Shown piece by piece: positions 44,449 through 52,991 of a stretch of 64,000 nt of DNA. Position numbers and translations under genes: made by a program. This DNA is from ZAX-1 sp046533095 (GTDB taxonomy: Bacteria > Bacillota > Clostridia > Lachnospirales > Lachnospiraceae), in contig JAJQRA010000042.1 in the NCBI GenBank assembly GCA_046533095.1, forward strand, positions 1-64,000. The letters are read 5' to 3'. Numbering within the stretch: position 1 is the stretch's first letter; each line of letters opens with the position of its first letter. The notes below the pieces were generated by a model. It was not told where the DNA came from and ran no database searches. It saw only the letters and a program-made list of their open reading frames with translations.

Positions 44449-45279
44449 TTAGGTTCTTGTTATCAGAATAACAAGAATACCAAGCGCAATTCGATACCAA
44501 CCAAAAGCCTTAAAATCATGTTTTTTGATATATCCCATGAGAAATTTTATTACTAACACAGATACCGCAAATGCTACCACCATACCTATTACTAAAATAA
44601 GCAATTCAGCGCTTGTAAAGGCAATCCCAAATTTCAGTATTTTAATAGCACTTAAACCGAACATAACAGGAACGGCAAGAAAAAATGTAAATTCCGCTGC
44701 TGCTACTCTTGATACACCAATTAACAACGCACCTATAATTGTGGCACCCGAACGAGAAGTACCGGGAATAATGGAAAGCACCTGAAATAATCCAATTAAA
44801 AAGGCTGTCCGGTAGGTAATATCTTCTAATTTATAAGTAGTGGGAAATCGTTTTTTATTCCACATTTCAATGACAATAAAAGCAATACCATAGAAAATAA
44901 GGGCTGCCGCAATTACTATTGGAGTGTGTAAATGGGCTTCAATATAATCGTCAAAAAGGATAGTTATGACTGCCCCCGGAATACAAGCAACTACGACTTT
45001 GAACCAAAGAGAAAATGTATTATTTTTGATAATAGGCTGTGTTTTGTCCCTAAACTGGAACGGAAACATTTTTTTCCATAACATAACAACTACCGCAAGG
45101 ATAGCTCCAAGCTGAATGACAACAAAAAACATTTTCTTAAATGCGTCACTCATATTAATCGTGATAAATTCGTCTACAAGAAGCATATGCCCGGTGCTGC
45201 TGATGGGCAGCCACTCGGTAATACCCTCTACAATTCCAAGGAAAATAACTTTCAAAATTTCTATAAAATCAATTGCCAT
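44449..45279 (-). CDS. bcrD: Undecaprenyl-diphosphatase (bacitracin resistance)
   Basis: 276 residues, UppP/BacA family with about eight hydrophobic segments. The signature GIVEGITEWLPISSTGHM near residue 15 and PGTSRSGATIIGALLIG near residue 167 carry the catalytic Glu and Ser/Arg residues. Dephosphorylating undecaprenyl pyrophosphate removes the bacitracin target. The ATG shares a base with the stop of bcrB, so the two are coupled. Order bcrR-bcrA-bcrB-bcrD is that of the Enterococcus/C. perfringens cassette. The gene looks intact even though bcrA is broken. Confidence 0.9.
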   Translation of the reverse strand: MAIDFIEILKVIFLGIVEGITEWLPISSTGHMLLVDEFITINMSDAFKKMFFVVIQLGAILAVVVMLWKKMFPFQFRDKTQPIIKNNTFSLWFKVVVACIPGAVITILFDDYIEAHLHTPIVIAAALIFYGIAFIVIEMWNKKRFPTTYKLEDITYRTAFLIGLFQVLSIIPGTSRSGATIIGALLIGVSRVAAAEFTFFLAVPVMFGLSAIKILKFGIAFTSAELLILVIGMVVAFAVSVLVIKFLMGYIKKHDFKAFGWYRIALGILVILITRT

Positions 45280-46043
45280 TATTTCAAATCCTCCTTTTTG
45301 AAATGGTGATAGGTCATAAAGAAACCGACTGCTGATAACAAAAGAATAACTCCCACAGATAAGACAGTAGGGTAGCCGATACTTTCAATTTTACCCTGCA
45401 CAAGAAAAAATGTGGCTGTCCACGGATATATCGCACCCAATTCTTGATTTGCGAGAGTTGCACTGCCCACGACAATAACAGCAGAATCAATCATAGGAGA
45501 AACAAATCCCTTTGTTTTACCTGCGACAAATACAAAAGGAGAAGTTGTTAAAAACATTAGGATACCGCCAAGTAAAAACTTTGGAAACCACTTGATTGCC
45601 ACAAGTAAGCTGTATCCTTCCATTGTAAAAATAGCGTGGTATATTCCACAAACGATAAAAATACCTGCCCATGTGACAATATTAAGAGAAACAATCCAAA
45701 GCAGTAAAGCACAAGACTTGCCAAGCAGTAGTTTTGTTCTTGAGATAGGAATGGGTAATATAGTTTTAAGTGTGATTTCTGTATATTCTCTACTAAATAA
45801 AAATGCAGCAATTGCCACATAAACCATCATATTTGTCAGTAGCATGGTATAAAGTACACTGCTGTCATAAACGTCAGATAAGGTAAAGACAAGCTCTGGT
45901 TTATCAAAATGAGTTTGCAGAGCCTCTAATAGCATTAACAATGGTGTAGATAGCACCCCTGCAATACTGATTGGTATTATTTTTGACCGCTTTAATTTAA
46001 GCAGTTCACAGGAAATAATCTTAAGCAATTCCATCACCTCCAA
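45279..46043 (-). CDS. bcrB: Bacitracin ABC transporter permease
   Basis: 254 residues with six hydrophobic segments, ABC-2 permease of the BcrB type (early block ELLKLKRSKIIPISIAGV). It overlaps the bcrA 3' end by 23 bp. With BcrA it should move bacitracin away from its membrane target; without an active BcrA it would have no energy source. ORF intact. Confidence 0.82.
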   Translation of the reverse strand: MEVMELLKIISCELLKLKRSKIIPISIAGVLSTPLLMLLEALQTHFDKPELVFTLSDVYDSSVLYTMLLTNMMVYVAIAAFLFSREYTEITLKTILPIPISRTKLLLGKSCALLLWIVSLNIVTWAGIFIVCGIYHAIFTMEGYSLLVAIKWFPKFLLGGILMFLTTSPFVFVAGKTKGFVSPMIDSAVIVVGSATLANQELGAIYPWTATFFLVQGKIESIGYPTVLSVGVILLLSAVGFFMTYHHFKKEDLK

Positions 46044-46938
46044 TCAGCTTAGAAAAGTATTCCTCTAAGTTTTCTTCACTGACATTTATCTTTGTGACAA
46101 GTAATCCATTTAAGGCAAAATCACAATTGATGTCCCCTATACTGTGACTGAAATCATAAACTTTTAGGGTATTACCATGCACCGTAAAGTCTGTGATATG
46201 ATAGTGGCTTTCTAAAATCTTTGCAGCCGCTTGTGCATCGGACAAATCAAATTGAGTGTATTTTCGGTTTCTTTTGTGTAGCTCTGCTATATCAACCTCT
46301 TCTATCAAATGTCCCTCATGCATAACACCAATAATATCTGCAATTTGCTCAATCTCGCTTAAAACATGGCTTGATATAAAAATAGTGGTGCCATTGTCAT
46401 GGCTAAGTTTAGATAGAAATGAGCGGATTTTTGATATCCCAATTGGGTCAAGTCCGTTAATTGGTTCATCAAGTATAAGCAGTTCTGGATTGTGCATAAG
46501 GGCAGCGGCAATACCAAGCCGCTGTTTCATGCCAAGAGAATAGTCTGCAAAGACCTTTCTTTTTTCCTCATGTAGCCCAACAATTTCGAGAGCGTTTAAG
46601 ACAGCATTTTTGCAAAGTTGTTCTCGTAATTTAGCAAGAATATGCAAATTCTCGTATCCTGTTAAATTACCATAGAACCCCGGTGTTTCAATAATCGAAC
46701 CTATTTTGCTATAAATAGCTTCTTCATTGTCTTTATAGTCTTTTCCAAACAGTCGAATAGCCCCATCTGTTGGGAAAGTAAGCTTCAACATCATTTTCAT
46801 TACGGTGGTTTTCCCTGCTCCATTTCTGCCAAGTAGCCCATAAATTTTTCATTTTGGCACATGAAGATTTACCTTGTCAACGACAGTAGCGGTTCCGTAT
46901 CGTTTAGTTAGATTGCTTGTTTCGATAATAAATTCCAT
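46021..46938 (-). pseudogene. bcrA: Bacitracin ABC ATPase broken by in-frame TGA
   Basis: Reading from the ATG at 46938 (AAAGGA upstream) gives 29 codons ending VNLHVPK, then TGA at 46851-46849, then without any frameshift KIYGLLGRNGAGKTT (Walker A), YSLGMKQ signature, LLILDEPINGLD Walker B and FISSHV H-loop to a normal end. Homologous ATPases have Gly (GGA) where this TGA stands, so a single G to T change explains it. The longest intact ORF starts at 46800, after Walker A, and could not bind ATP normally. Probably inactive unless the stop is read through or is a sequencing error. Confidence 0.85.
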
Positions 46939-46986
46939 AACCATTATTCCTTTCTGTGGATTTCTGTTTCTGCTGCCCACAAGTTT

Positions 46987-47015
46987 ATTATCTATTCCAG
47001 TGTTGTAAAAGCCAA
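46987..47015 (-). promoter_or_regulatory. Putative bcrABD promoter
   Basis: On the minus strand TTGGCT (47015-47010), 17-bp spacer, GATAAT (46992-46987), between bcrR and bcrA and about 32 bp downstream of the GACA-N7-TGTC site. Confidence 0.5.
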
Positions 47016-47046
47016 GAAACCTACCGTCACAATAAAAAAAAGCTCC

Positions 47047-47061
47047 GACACTTATTGTGTC
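47047..47061 (-). promoter_or_regulatory. BcrR-type operator overlapping bcrR terminator
   Basis: GACA-CTTATTG-TGTC fits the GACA(N)7TGTC sites that BcrR binds upstream of bcrA in Enterococcus faecalis. It also sits in a stem (GCTC.GACAC and GTGTC.GAGC) followed on the minus strand by eight T, an intrinsic terminator for bcrR, so the match could be incidental. Confidence 0.5.
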
Positions 47062-47093
47062 AGAGCCTATTTTCAAGGAATTTATGGCAATTT

Positions 47094-47708
47094 TTATTTT
47101 GTTCTGCTTTGCTGTAGCAATAAAAATATCTTCCCTGCAAAAAACAAGAAAAGCAGTATTGTTGCATATGGTTCCCTTGCCGCAGCAAATAAACAGATTG
47201 CTACCGCGCCTGTTGCGATGGAAACTTTCGAAGTAATGCTATGCAATAACTCTTTTTCGAAGTAAATAAAAGCAAGTCTGGCAATTCCAAGTCCAATTAT
47301 AAATAAAAAAACAGCCCAATGTATTCCAATATCTAAATCTGGTAAATAAGTATTTGATAGAAGATTTACATGGTAAAACTGGCTGCCTTGAGGTTGTCCA
47401 TAGATTGGTAATACAATAAGTGCAACTGCCAATACATCTATTATTCCGCTGATAATATTATAAATTCTTTTGACATTAGAGTAGTTTTCAGTTTCGGCAA
47501 GGGTAATCAGTTCTTCACTCGATAGCAACTCATCTATTGAAACGGAAAAGAATTTTGAGATGCATTTGAGGGACTCAATGTTAGGGTAGCCTTTGCCGCT
47601 TTCCCATTTTGAAATTGCTGTTCTTGATACATATAATTGCTCTGCAAGCTGTTCCTGTGTTAGGTTTTTTCCAGTTCTAAGTTGTTGCAGTTTTTCGTTA
47701 AATTCCAT
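47094..47708 (-). CDS. bcrR: Membrane-bound bacitracin sensor/regulator
   Basis: 204 residues. An XRE helix-turn-helix occupies residues 1-60 (NLTQEQLAEQLYVSRTAISKWESG), followed by a linker and four hydrophobic segments, which is the layout of BcrR, the one-component bacitracin sensor that activates bcrABD. AGGAGGACAAAC precedes the ATG. The start overlaps the 3' end of the small HTH gene upstream. Confidence 0.85.
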   Translation of the reverse strand: MEFNEKLQQLRTGKNLTQEQLAEQLYVSRTAISKWESGKGYPNIESLKCISKFFSVSIDELLSSEELITLAETENYSNVKRIYNIISGIIDVLAVALIVLPIYGQPQGSQFYHVNLLSNTYLPDLDIGIHWAVFLFIIGLGIARLAFIYFEKELLHSITSKVSIATGAVAICLFAAAREPYATILLFLFFAGKIFLLLQQSRTK

Positions 47709-47895
47709 GTTTGTCCTCCTGATTGTTTTTTATTTTCATACGTCCATCAATGGGCTTTTCCGCATCCTTGGGTATTAGCCATGCCCGACCAAACTTCTCA
47801 GTACCATCAATACGATTTTCCTCACATAATTTTTGTATTCGCCGTTCCGATATTTCCCACTTTTCAGAGGCAGCTTTCACAGAAATATAATTCAT
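47698..47895 (-). CDS. Small helix-turn-helix protein
   Basis: 65 residues; VKAASEKWEISERRIQKLCEENRI is a MerR/excisionase-like winged-helix motif and is followed by GRAWLIPKDAEKP, typical of small DNA-binding proteins in Firmicutes elements. Its last codons contain the bcrR ribosome-binding site and its stop lies inside the bcrR start (overlap 11 bp), so the two are coupled. AAAGGACG precedes the ATG. Confidence 0.72.
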   Translation of the reverse strand: MNYISVKAASEKWEISERRIQKLCEENRIDGTEKFGRAWLIPKDAEKPIDGRMKIKNNQEDKHGI

Positions 47896-48062
47896 ATATT
47901 CAACGTCCTTTCGCCTAAGAGCATATAATTATTATATACGGAATGACGAATAATAGCAAGTTTGCTTCTATACAGAACGAAATGAAATACTACATGATGT
48001 AAAGTGGTGTTTCGTTCAAATGTCGTCACCTGAAATGTAAAATGATATGGGGTGATATAAAA
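47896..48062. promoter_or_regulatory. Divergent control region
   Basis: Between the small HTH gene and the XRE gene. It contains GAACGAAA at 47975-47982 and the inverted TTTCGTTC at 48010-48017, possible half-sites for one of the flanking regulators. Confidence 0.4.
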
Positions 48063-48416
48063 ATGTACCAAGACGAAAGAAAGCTTGATTTCAAACCTTT
48101 AGGTATGGCGATAAAAAAGGCTCGTGAAGCGAAGGGGTGGACACAGGAATATCTTGCCCAACTTGTTGACCTTACACCACGCTCTATTATGTACATAGAG
48201 AACAGAGGGCAGCATCCAAGACTGAACAAATTTTATCTGCTTGTTACCTTGCTCGACCTCTCGGTAGACCAGTTCTTTTTCCCATGCAGTCAAGAGGGCG
48301 ATAACAATCGCCGCAAGCAAATTGATGTACTGCTGAATGAGATGGAAGAAAAAGAGCTTATCGTTATGGAAGCCACGGCTAAAGGCTTGAAAACGGCTCG
48401 AGAAACAGTGAAATAA
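48063..48416 (+). CDS. XRE-family regulator
   Basis: 117 residues from the ATG at 48063 (GGGGTGAT upstream; the frame extends to 48042). Helix-turn-helix around GWTQEYLAQLVDLTPRSIMYIE; the rest is helical. Common regulatory gene of Tn1549-type elements, the only plus-strand backbone gene in this part of the element. Confidence 0.82.
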   Translation: MYQDERKLDFKPLGMAIKKAREAKGWTQEYLAQLVDLTPRSIMYIENRGQHPRLNKFYLLVTLLDLSVDQFFFPCSQEGDNNRRKQIDVLLNEMEEKELIVMEATAKGLKTARETVK

Positions 48417-48446
48417 TTAACGCTGTTTTCTCTGCCAAGCAAACTG

Positions 48447-48485
48447 AAAAAGTGCGACACCTTTGATTAGGCTATCGCACTTTTT
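48447..48485. terminator. Bidirectional terminator
   Basis: AAAAAGTGCGA at 48447-48457 and TCGCACTTTTT at 48475-48485, 17-nt loop, between converging genes. Confidence 0.75.
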
Positions 48486-48496
48486 AGGGTGTCTTT

Positions 48497-48793
48497 TTAT
48501 TCTCCGCACCTATCATGGAGATGTTTGCATCGGCTCTTAATATCTGCAATTTCTGCTTCGGTTAAGTTTCTGCGGTTATGGGTGAGCTGCTGCTCAGAAA
48601 AATCATGGTAGCCCTCAAGCAAGGCATCACGCAAAAGCTCGGGGGTTTTGCAATGCTCTACACCAAACCATTGCTCGTCTTTTTCCTCCCAAATCATAAC
48701 GGTATATCCTCGTTTGGCATTTACCACCTCGAAAACATCATCTTGATTTAGATAATCCTTGAATACTTCCAAAACCTTTTCAAAGGTCAGCAT
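48497..48793 (-). CDS. Small conserved element protein
   Basis: 98 residues, soluble; blocks such as VMIWEEKDEQWFGVEHCKTPELLRDALL and a basic Cys-containing C-terminus. Similar short proteins are regularly encoded in this class of element near the relaxase; function unknown. A weak AAAGGACTG precedes the ATG. Confidence 0.6.
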   Translation of the reverse strand: MLTFEKVLEVFKDYLNQDDVFEVVNAKRGYTVMIWEEKDEQWFGVEHCKTPELLRDALLEGYHDFSEQQLTHNRRNLTEAEIADIKSRCKHLHDRCGE

Positions 48794-48916
48794 TTTTATC
48801 AGTCCTTTCTATTTTTGGTGTTTATTCACCAGTAGTTTCTACTACCTATTATGACCATGATAGTAAAAGTAAATCCCACTGTAAAGGATACGGATATTGT
48901 TTGCGAACAAAAGTGG

Positions 48917-49002
48917 CAAGCAGGGCATACGGGTGACCACCGTATGCTTTTGCTTGTTGGGGAGTATCCCCAATCCCCACTGAAACGATGATAAATCATC
49001 GT
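48917..49002. other. Candidate oriT: three adjacent hairpins
   Basis: Three perfect stems in a row: GCATACGG/CCGTATGC (48925-48947) flanked by CAAGCA/TGCTTG, TTGGGGA-GTA-TCCCCAA (48957-48973), and ACGATGAT-AA-ATCATCGT (48985-49002). They occupy a non-coding 250-bp gap beside the relaxase gene, which is where an origin of transfer would be sought. The nick site is not identified. Confidence 0.4.
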
Positions 49003-49042
49003 GCTACGCCCCATAAATGGTGTTGTAAAATCACAGGGTAGC

Positions 49043-50455
49043 TTAACGCTGATCCTGTGATTTTTCTTTTGCCTTTTGTTCTTGTTCCATTCCCAAAAGG
49101 CGGTCGATATTTGCCTTTGCAGTCAGAATATCTTGCATTTCTTTTCTTGCAGTATGGTACTTGCTGTAAGCCTTGTTTTTCATGGAAAACAGTTCGTCAC
49201 ATTCAGCTTGCAGTGCTTTAATTGTGGGGAGCTTTTTCACCCCAAGTTCCTCAAAAGCTGCCTTTGCCGCTTTGTGCAAGGTAAGCTCGGTACGGCGTTC
49301 CTCGTAAAATGTTTTAGAGTAGCCTGCCTTGCGGTAGTCGGTGTAAGTATCTCGGGTTTTGGCATAGTTAAAAATATGCTTTTTAAGAGCCTGTATTTCG
49401 GAAATACGCTTTTCAGCGGTCTTAATTTGTGTGTTCAGCTCATCAAAAGTAGCGGTGCATTTTTTCGCTTTTTCCTCTAAATCGGCATAGGCAAGGAGCT
49501 TGTGTTCTTGCAGAAAATTAACGGTCTGTGCCATCTGCTTTAGATTGAAAATCTTTGCCCACTGCTCATAGCCTTTACCCTTGCCTTGCTGTAATTTTGC
49601 TTGAATATTCACAAGGAGATTAACAGATTTCTCTTGTCTTTTCGGTTGTTTGGCAGAGGGCTTTTTGAACTCTCTATGTGGAGCTTTACCCTCAATAACT
49701 GCTTTAATTTCATCTTCGGAATATCCCTCGCCAAGAGAACGTAGCCGGATAAACTTTTTCTGTTCTGCACCCTTAAAAGCGTAGTGCTTACCGCTTTTTA
49801 TTTCATAGCCTACACCCTGCATGAGCTGTAAAAACACATTAAAGGTTTTAGGCTTTTTAGCAAGCACATCATTTATGGTCTGTCTTAGTTTGTCGGAGTG
49901 AGAGAGGGGTTTTTTATCGCCAAGCCACTTGCCATAATGTGCCTTAGTTCGTTTAGGGTTTTCGATAATGGAAAGCCTATTTTCAAGACAAAGGCGGTCA
50001 GATATTTGGGCAAGAGCCTTGCCACTTCTTTTGAAATCTCGAAACTTTCTTGTACAGTCAAGAGAGGTGGAATTGAAGATAATGTGATTGTGAATATGGG
50101 CTTTGTCTATGTGGGTAGCGACGATAAATGCGTGTTTGCCTTTGGTAAAGCTTATGCCCAACTCATAACCGATTTTGTTGGCAAGCTCGGGTGTAATTTC
50201 CCCAGGCTTAAAGGATTGCCTTATTTGATAGGCGATAACATTACTTGCCTGTTTCCTGCCTGTTATATCATCATATTGCCGCTTAGATAGCATAAACTCG
50301 CCCTGCACGGTTTTGGGGTCGCACTCGTAAGAGAATAACAATTCACCCTCATTTGTTTTCTCGGGATTTTTAGCATAATCGGTGCGGTCAGCAAGGCAAT
50401 CGGCTATGGATTTTCCTTTGTTTTGATGCATGGCAATTAGCCTTGTGGTAGCGAT
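49043..50455 (-). CDS. MobP-like relaxase, ATC start
   Basis: About 471 residues from ATC at 50455, or 462 from the first ATG at 50431. The histidine metal triad is in the block HIDKAHIHNHIIFNST near residue 115, and FKRSGKAL follows; the C-terminal half is coiled-coil. It nicks oriT and pilots the strand during conjugation. Relatives begin M-A-T-T-R-L-I-x-M-H-x-N-K-G-K; here those codons are present (ATTRLIAMHQNKGK) 7 nt after GGAGG, but the initiating codon reads ATC, not ATG. Use of ATC, or of the unsupported ATG at 50431, would reduce expression. Confidence 0.85.
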   Translation of the reverse strand: MATTRLIAMHQNKGKSIADCLADRTDYAKNPEKTNEGELLFSYECDPKTVQGEFMLSKRQYDDITGRKQASNVIAYQIRQSFKPGEITPELANKIGYELGISFTKGKHAFIVATHIDKAHIHNHIIFNSTSLDCTRKFRDFKRSGKALAQISDRLCLENRLSIIENPKRTKAHYGKWLGDKKPLSHSDKLRQTINDVLAKKPKTFNVFLQLMQGVGYEIKSGKHYAFKGAEQKKFIRLRSLGEGYSEDEIKAVIEGKAPHREFKKPSAKQPKRQEKSVNLLVNIQAKLQQGKGKGYEQWAKIFNLKQMAQTVNFLQEHKLLAYADLEEKAKKCTATFDELNTQIKTAEKRISEIQALKKHIFNYAKTRDTYTDYRKAGYSKTFYEERRTELTLHKAAKAAFEELGVKKLPTIKALQAECDELFSMKNKAYSKYHTARKEMQDILTAKANIDRLLGMEQEQKAKEKSQDQR

Positions 50456-50472
50456 AATAACACCTCCTTGTA

Positions 50473-50501
50473 TTGAATTTCATTTTTGAATTTGGTATAA
50501 T
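50473..50501 (+). promoter_or_regulatory. Promoter of cargo operon
   Basis: TTGAAT at 50473-50478, 17-bp spacer, TATAAT at 50496-50501, then GGAGGTG 7-8 nt before the nuclease ATG at 50538. It is immediately divergent from the relaxase. Confidence 0.75.
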
Positions 50502-50537
50502 TAATATGGATAATTATAAGTTCGGAGGTGCATTCAA

Positions 50538-51536
50538 ATGAGCAGAAATGCAACCCCTTCATCCTTTGGTTGGGATTTTCAAGTCAATGCAGCCATTGTT
50601 TTGATGCTTGAAAATATTAGAGCAATTAAAAGTGTTCGAATTGAGGGCAGAAAAGAAGATATTGAACTTCTTTTGGAAAACAAAGAAAATATATATGCAC
50701 AAGCGAAATCGGTAGTGCGAATTGACGATTACACAAATGTGCGAAGCAAATTAAAGGCAGGGTTAGAAACCTTAAATGATGATGCAGCACATCAAGACTA
50801 CCATAAGCTCATCTATGTTACTAACTCACCTAATCCTTTTAACCTTGATAACACAATGAGTGCTTTTTATGGGCATTCACGCCTATCATATGCTGATTTG
50901 CCACAATCTTGTAAGGACATAATTGACCTTGAAATTGCGAATAAACCTTTGCAGTATATTGATACGTCCAATTTAGAAATTCACGTTATTCCGTTTTTTA
51001 CAGATGATTTTCAGCAAAGGTATCGAGTGATTAAAGATAGTGTTGATAAATTTCTTTTCGAAATTAACAATAATACTCGGGGAATGGCAGATGAATTATT
51101 AGAAATATGGCAGCATGAGTTTTTTCAAAATTGTACTCAAGGCGATTTGGACTTAGTTATAAAGAAGAAAGACCTTATGTGGTCAATAATAGTTTTACAG
51201 TCACAGCTTCACCCTGAGCACACACTCTTAGAAGAATATGACGATGGTGCAGTGGAAGAAATTATTCGTTCTTACCGCTATTTAATTAATAACCGCTGCG
51301 AAAAATTTGAGTTTATATCTCAAGTTTTGTTTGACTTTCAAGAGTTTAAGTCTGATGAAAAAGGGAACAAGAAAATTGCTGAATTCATTGCTGTAAAATG
51401 TGATGATTACAAATGTGTTTTTGAACTAAATGAAATCTACGAAGAAGTGCAGGATATAGTGGTTAAAATTATACTGCAAAAAATTATAACAAATAGGTTT
51501 TTGGCAAATGACATCGCAAAGAAGGTGAATTTATGA
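50538..51536 (+). CDS. DUF4297/Cap4-like nuclease-domain protein
   Basis: 332 residues. The N-terminal 60 residues read like the DUF4297/Cap4 nuclease: a GWDFQ-type entry, then Glu36, Asp41 and Gln55-Ala-Lys57 (IEGRKEDIELLL and YAQAKS), which would be the E-D-QxK active site of a PD-(D/E)XK enzyme. The remainder is helical with no membrane segments and no recognised domain. It has a good promoter and GGAGGTG site and shares ATGA with the ATPase gene. Probably the DNA-cutting effector of a two-protein system; similarity to Lamassu-Cap4 LmuA is a hypothesis. Confidence 0.65.
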   Translation: MSRNATPSSFGWDFQVNAAIVLMLENIRAIKSVRIEGRKEDIELLLENKENIYAQAKSVVRIDDYTNVRSKLKAGLETLNDDAAHQDYHKLIYVTNSPNPFNLDNTMSAFYGHSRLSYADLPQSCKDIIDLEIANKPLQYIDTSNLEIHVIPFFTDDFQQRYRVIKDSVDKFLFEINNNTRGMADELLEIWQHEFFQNCTQGDLDLVIKKKDLMWSIIVLQSQLHPEHTLLEEYDDGAVEEIIRSYRYLINNRCEKFEFISQVLFDFQEFKSDEKGNKKIAEFIAVKCDDYKCVFELNEIYEEVQDIVVKIILQKIITNRFLANDIAKKVNL

Positions 51537-52981
51537 TATTTCATTCTCTTAAAATAACTGAAGGACTGTTTGAGAGATACATTGACCTTTCAGATAAATC
51601 CAACTTAATATATAGTAAGAAAAATAGCACGGGAAAAACCACACTGGTGCGTTTTTTCCTGTTCTCTTTAGGATATCCAATACCAAGCACTAAGAATATA
51701 CGCTTCGAAAAATGCGTAACAGAAGTTACAATAACTTGTTCTATGGGTAAAATTACAATTTTACGCAATGACGAGTATTTGGAAGTTAGTTTTGAGAACG
51801 GCAGTAAAGAACACTTTGTTCTTCCGACTGACCAAAATGCTTTTCACTCAAAAGTATATGGTACTGAAAACAACGATTTGCTTAATAATATTTTGGGCGT
51901 ATTTTATGTTGACCAAGAAAAAGGTTGGACATTACTGAACCGGGGAATAATTATCGGAAAAATACGTTTTAATATTGAACAGTTAGTCCGGGGATTGTCT
52001 GACAGAAGTTGTGATGACCTCACGAAAGACCTCCGCTCTGTTGAGCAACAACTAAGTAAATACAAGCAAATGTTCAGTGTTTCTAAATACCAAAAAGAGC
52101 TAAACGAAGCTGAAAACAATATTGTCTTTGAAACTAAAGACGAAGAAGAACAAAAGCTACTCGAAATGCTAAACTCTGAAATCTCATCATTAGAAACAGA
52201 ACTCAAACGGGTTAATGCTGTCATTGCGGAGAATAATTCATTCAAAAACTTTATTGAAAAAATGAAAATATCCGTTAAAGGCTCTGATGGAATGCCAATT
52301 CCAGTTAATCGTGATACTATAATAGGATTTGATTTTTCTGTTGAGTTTTTATTAGCAAAAAGAAAAATGATTTCGTCTAAAATTTCATCTTTAAAAAACA
52401 AAGCAGAAAAATACGAAAAAAACCAAACAGAGCAACTACAATTTGCTAAAACGGAGACACTAATCGAAAGTTTTGACAGAAATATTTCAAAAATAGAAGT
52501 TGACCAAATGGCAGTAACAAACGTAATTTCGAGCTTGGAAAAAGAAAGAAGTAAACTTAAAAAGCAAATTACTCTTTTAACTAAATACAACAACGATGTT
52601 GTTGAAAGCATTCATAAAACTGTCATGAAATATGCCAAAGAGTTAGAATTTGAACAGTATATAACGCCATCTTCTGATTACATTTTTACCGATGATTTAA
52701 AATCACTATCAGGAACAATACTACATAAAATTGTATTTTCTTTTAAACTTGCCTATTTAGTTGAAGTTCAAAAAAAATTAAATACCACATTGCCAATTAT
52801 TCTTGATTCACCGAGTGGCAGAGAGATTACGAAAGAAAATGTTAAGTCTATGATTGACATTCTAAATCGTGATTTCTCGGATAATCAAATTATAATTGCG
52901 TCAATTTTTCAATATAATATTGATAATATAAATGTTATTGAGATAGAAGACCGACTAATAAATGAAGTACGTCAACAATAA
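51533..52981 (+). CDS. SMC-like coiled-coil ATPase
   Basis: 482 residues. An N-terminal ATPase half (Walker A region SKKNSTGKTT at 28-37), a long coiled-coil from about residue 160 to 370, and a C-terminal half with Walker B PIILDSPSGRE near residue 422. This is the Rad50/SMC layout without a zinc hook. Walker A lacks the usual leading Gly/Ala and Walker B has Ser after Asp instead of Glu, both seen in some defence ATPases. Start overlaps the nuclease stop. Likely senses DNA ends or structures and controls the nuclease. Confidence 0.7.
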   Translation: MIFHSLKITEGLFERYIDLSDKSNLIYSKKNSTGKTTLVRFFLFSLGYPIPSTKNIRFEKCVTEVTITCSMGKITILRNDEYLEVSFENGSKEHFVLPTDQNAFHSKVYGTENNDLLNNILGVFYVDQEKGWTLLNRGIIIGKIRFNIEQLVRGLSDRSCDDLTKDLRSVEQQLSKYKQMFSVSKYQKELNEAENNIVFETKDEEEQKLLEMLNSEISSLETELKRVNAVIAENNSFKNFIEKMKISVKGSDGMPIPVNRDTIIGFDFSVEFLLAKRKMISSKISSLKNKAEKYEKNQTEQLQFAKTETLIESFDRNISKIEVDQMAVTNVISSLEKERSKLKKQITLLTKYNNDVVESIHKTVMKYAKELEFEQYITPSSDYIFTDDLKSLSGTILHKIVFSFKLAYLVEVQKKLNTTLPIILDSPSGREITKENVKSMIDILNRDFSDNQIIIASIFQYNIDNINVIEIEDRLINEVRQQ

Positions 52982-52991
52982 TAAATATAAC

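Noticed and set aside
46021..46800. BcrA as an intact gene starting at 46800
   Set aside because: That start lies after Walker A and has no ribosome-binding site; the upstream in-frame codons clearly belong to the same gene.
46849..46851. TGA in bcrA as selenocysteine or programmed read-through
   Set aside because: The family has Gly here, not Cys, and no recoding structure is apparent; a nonsense mutation is simpler.
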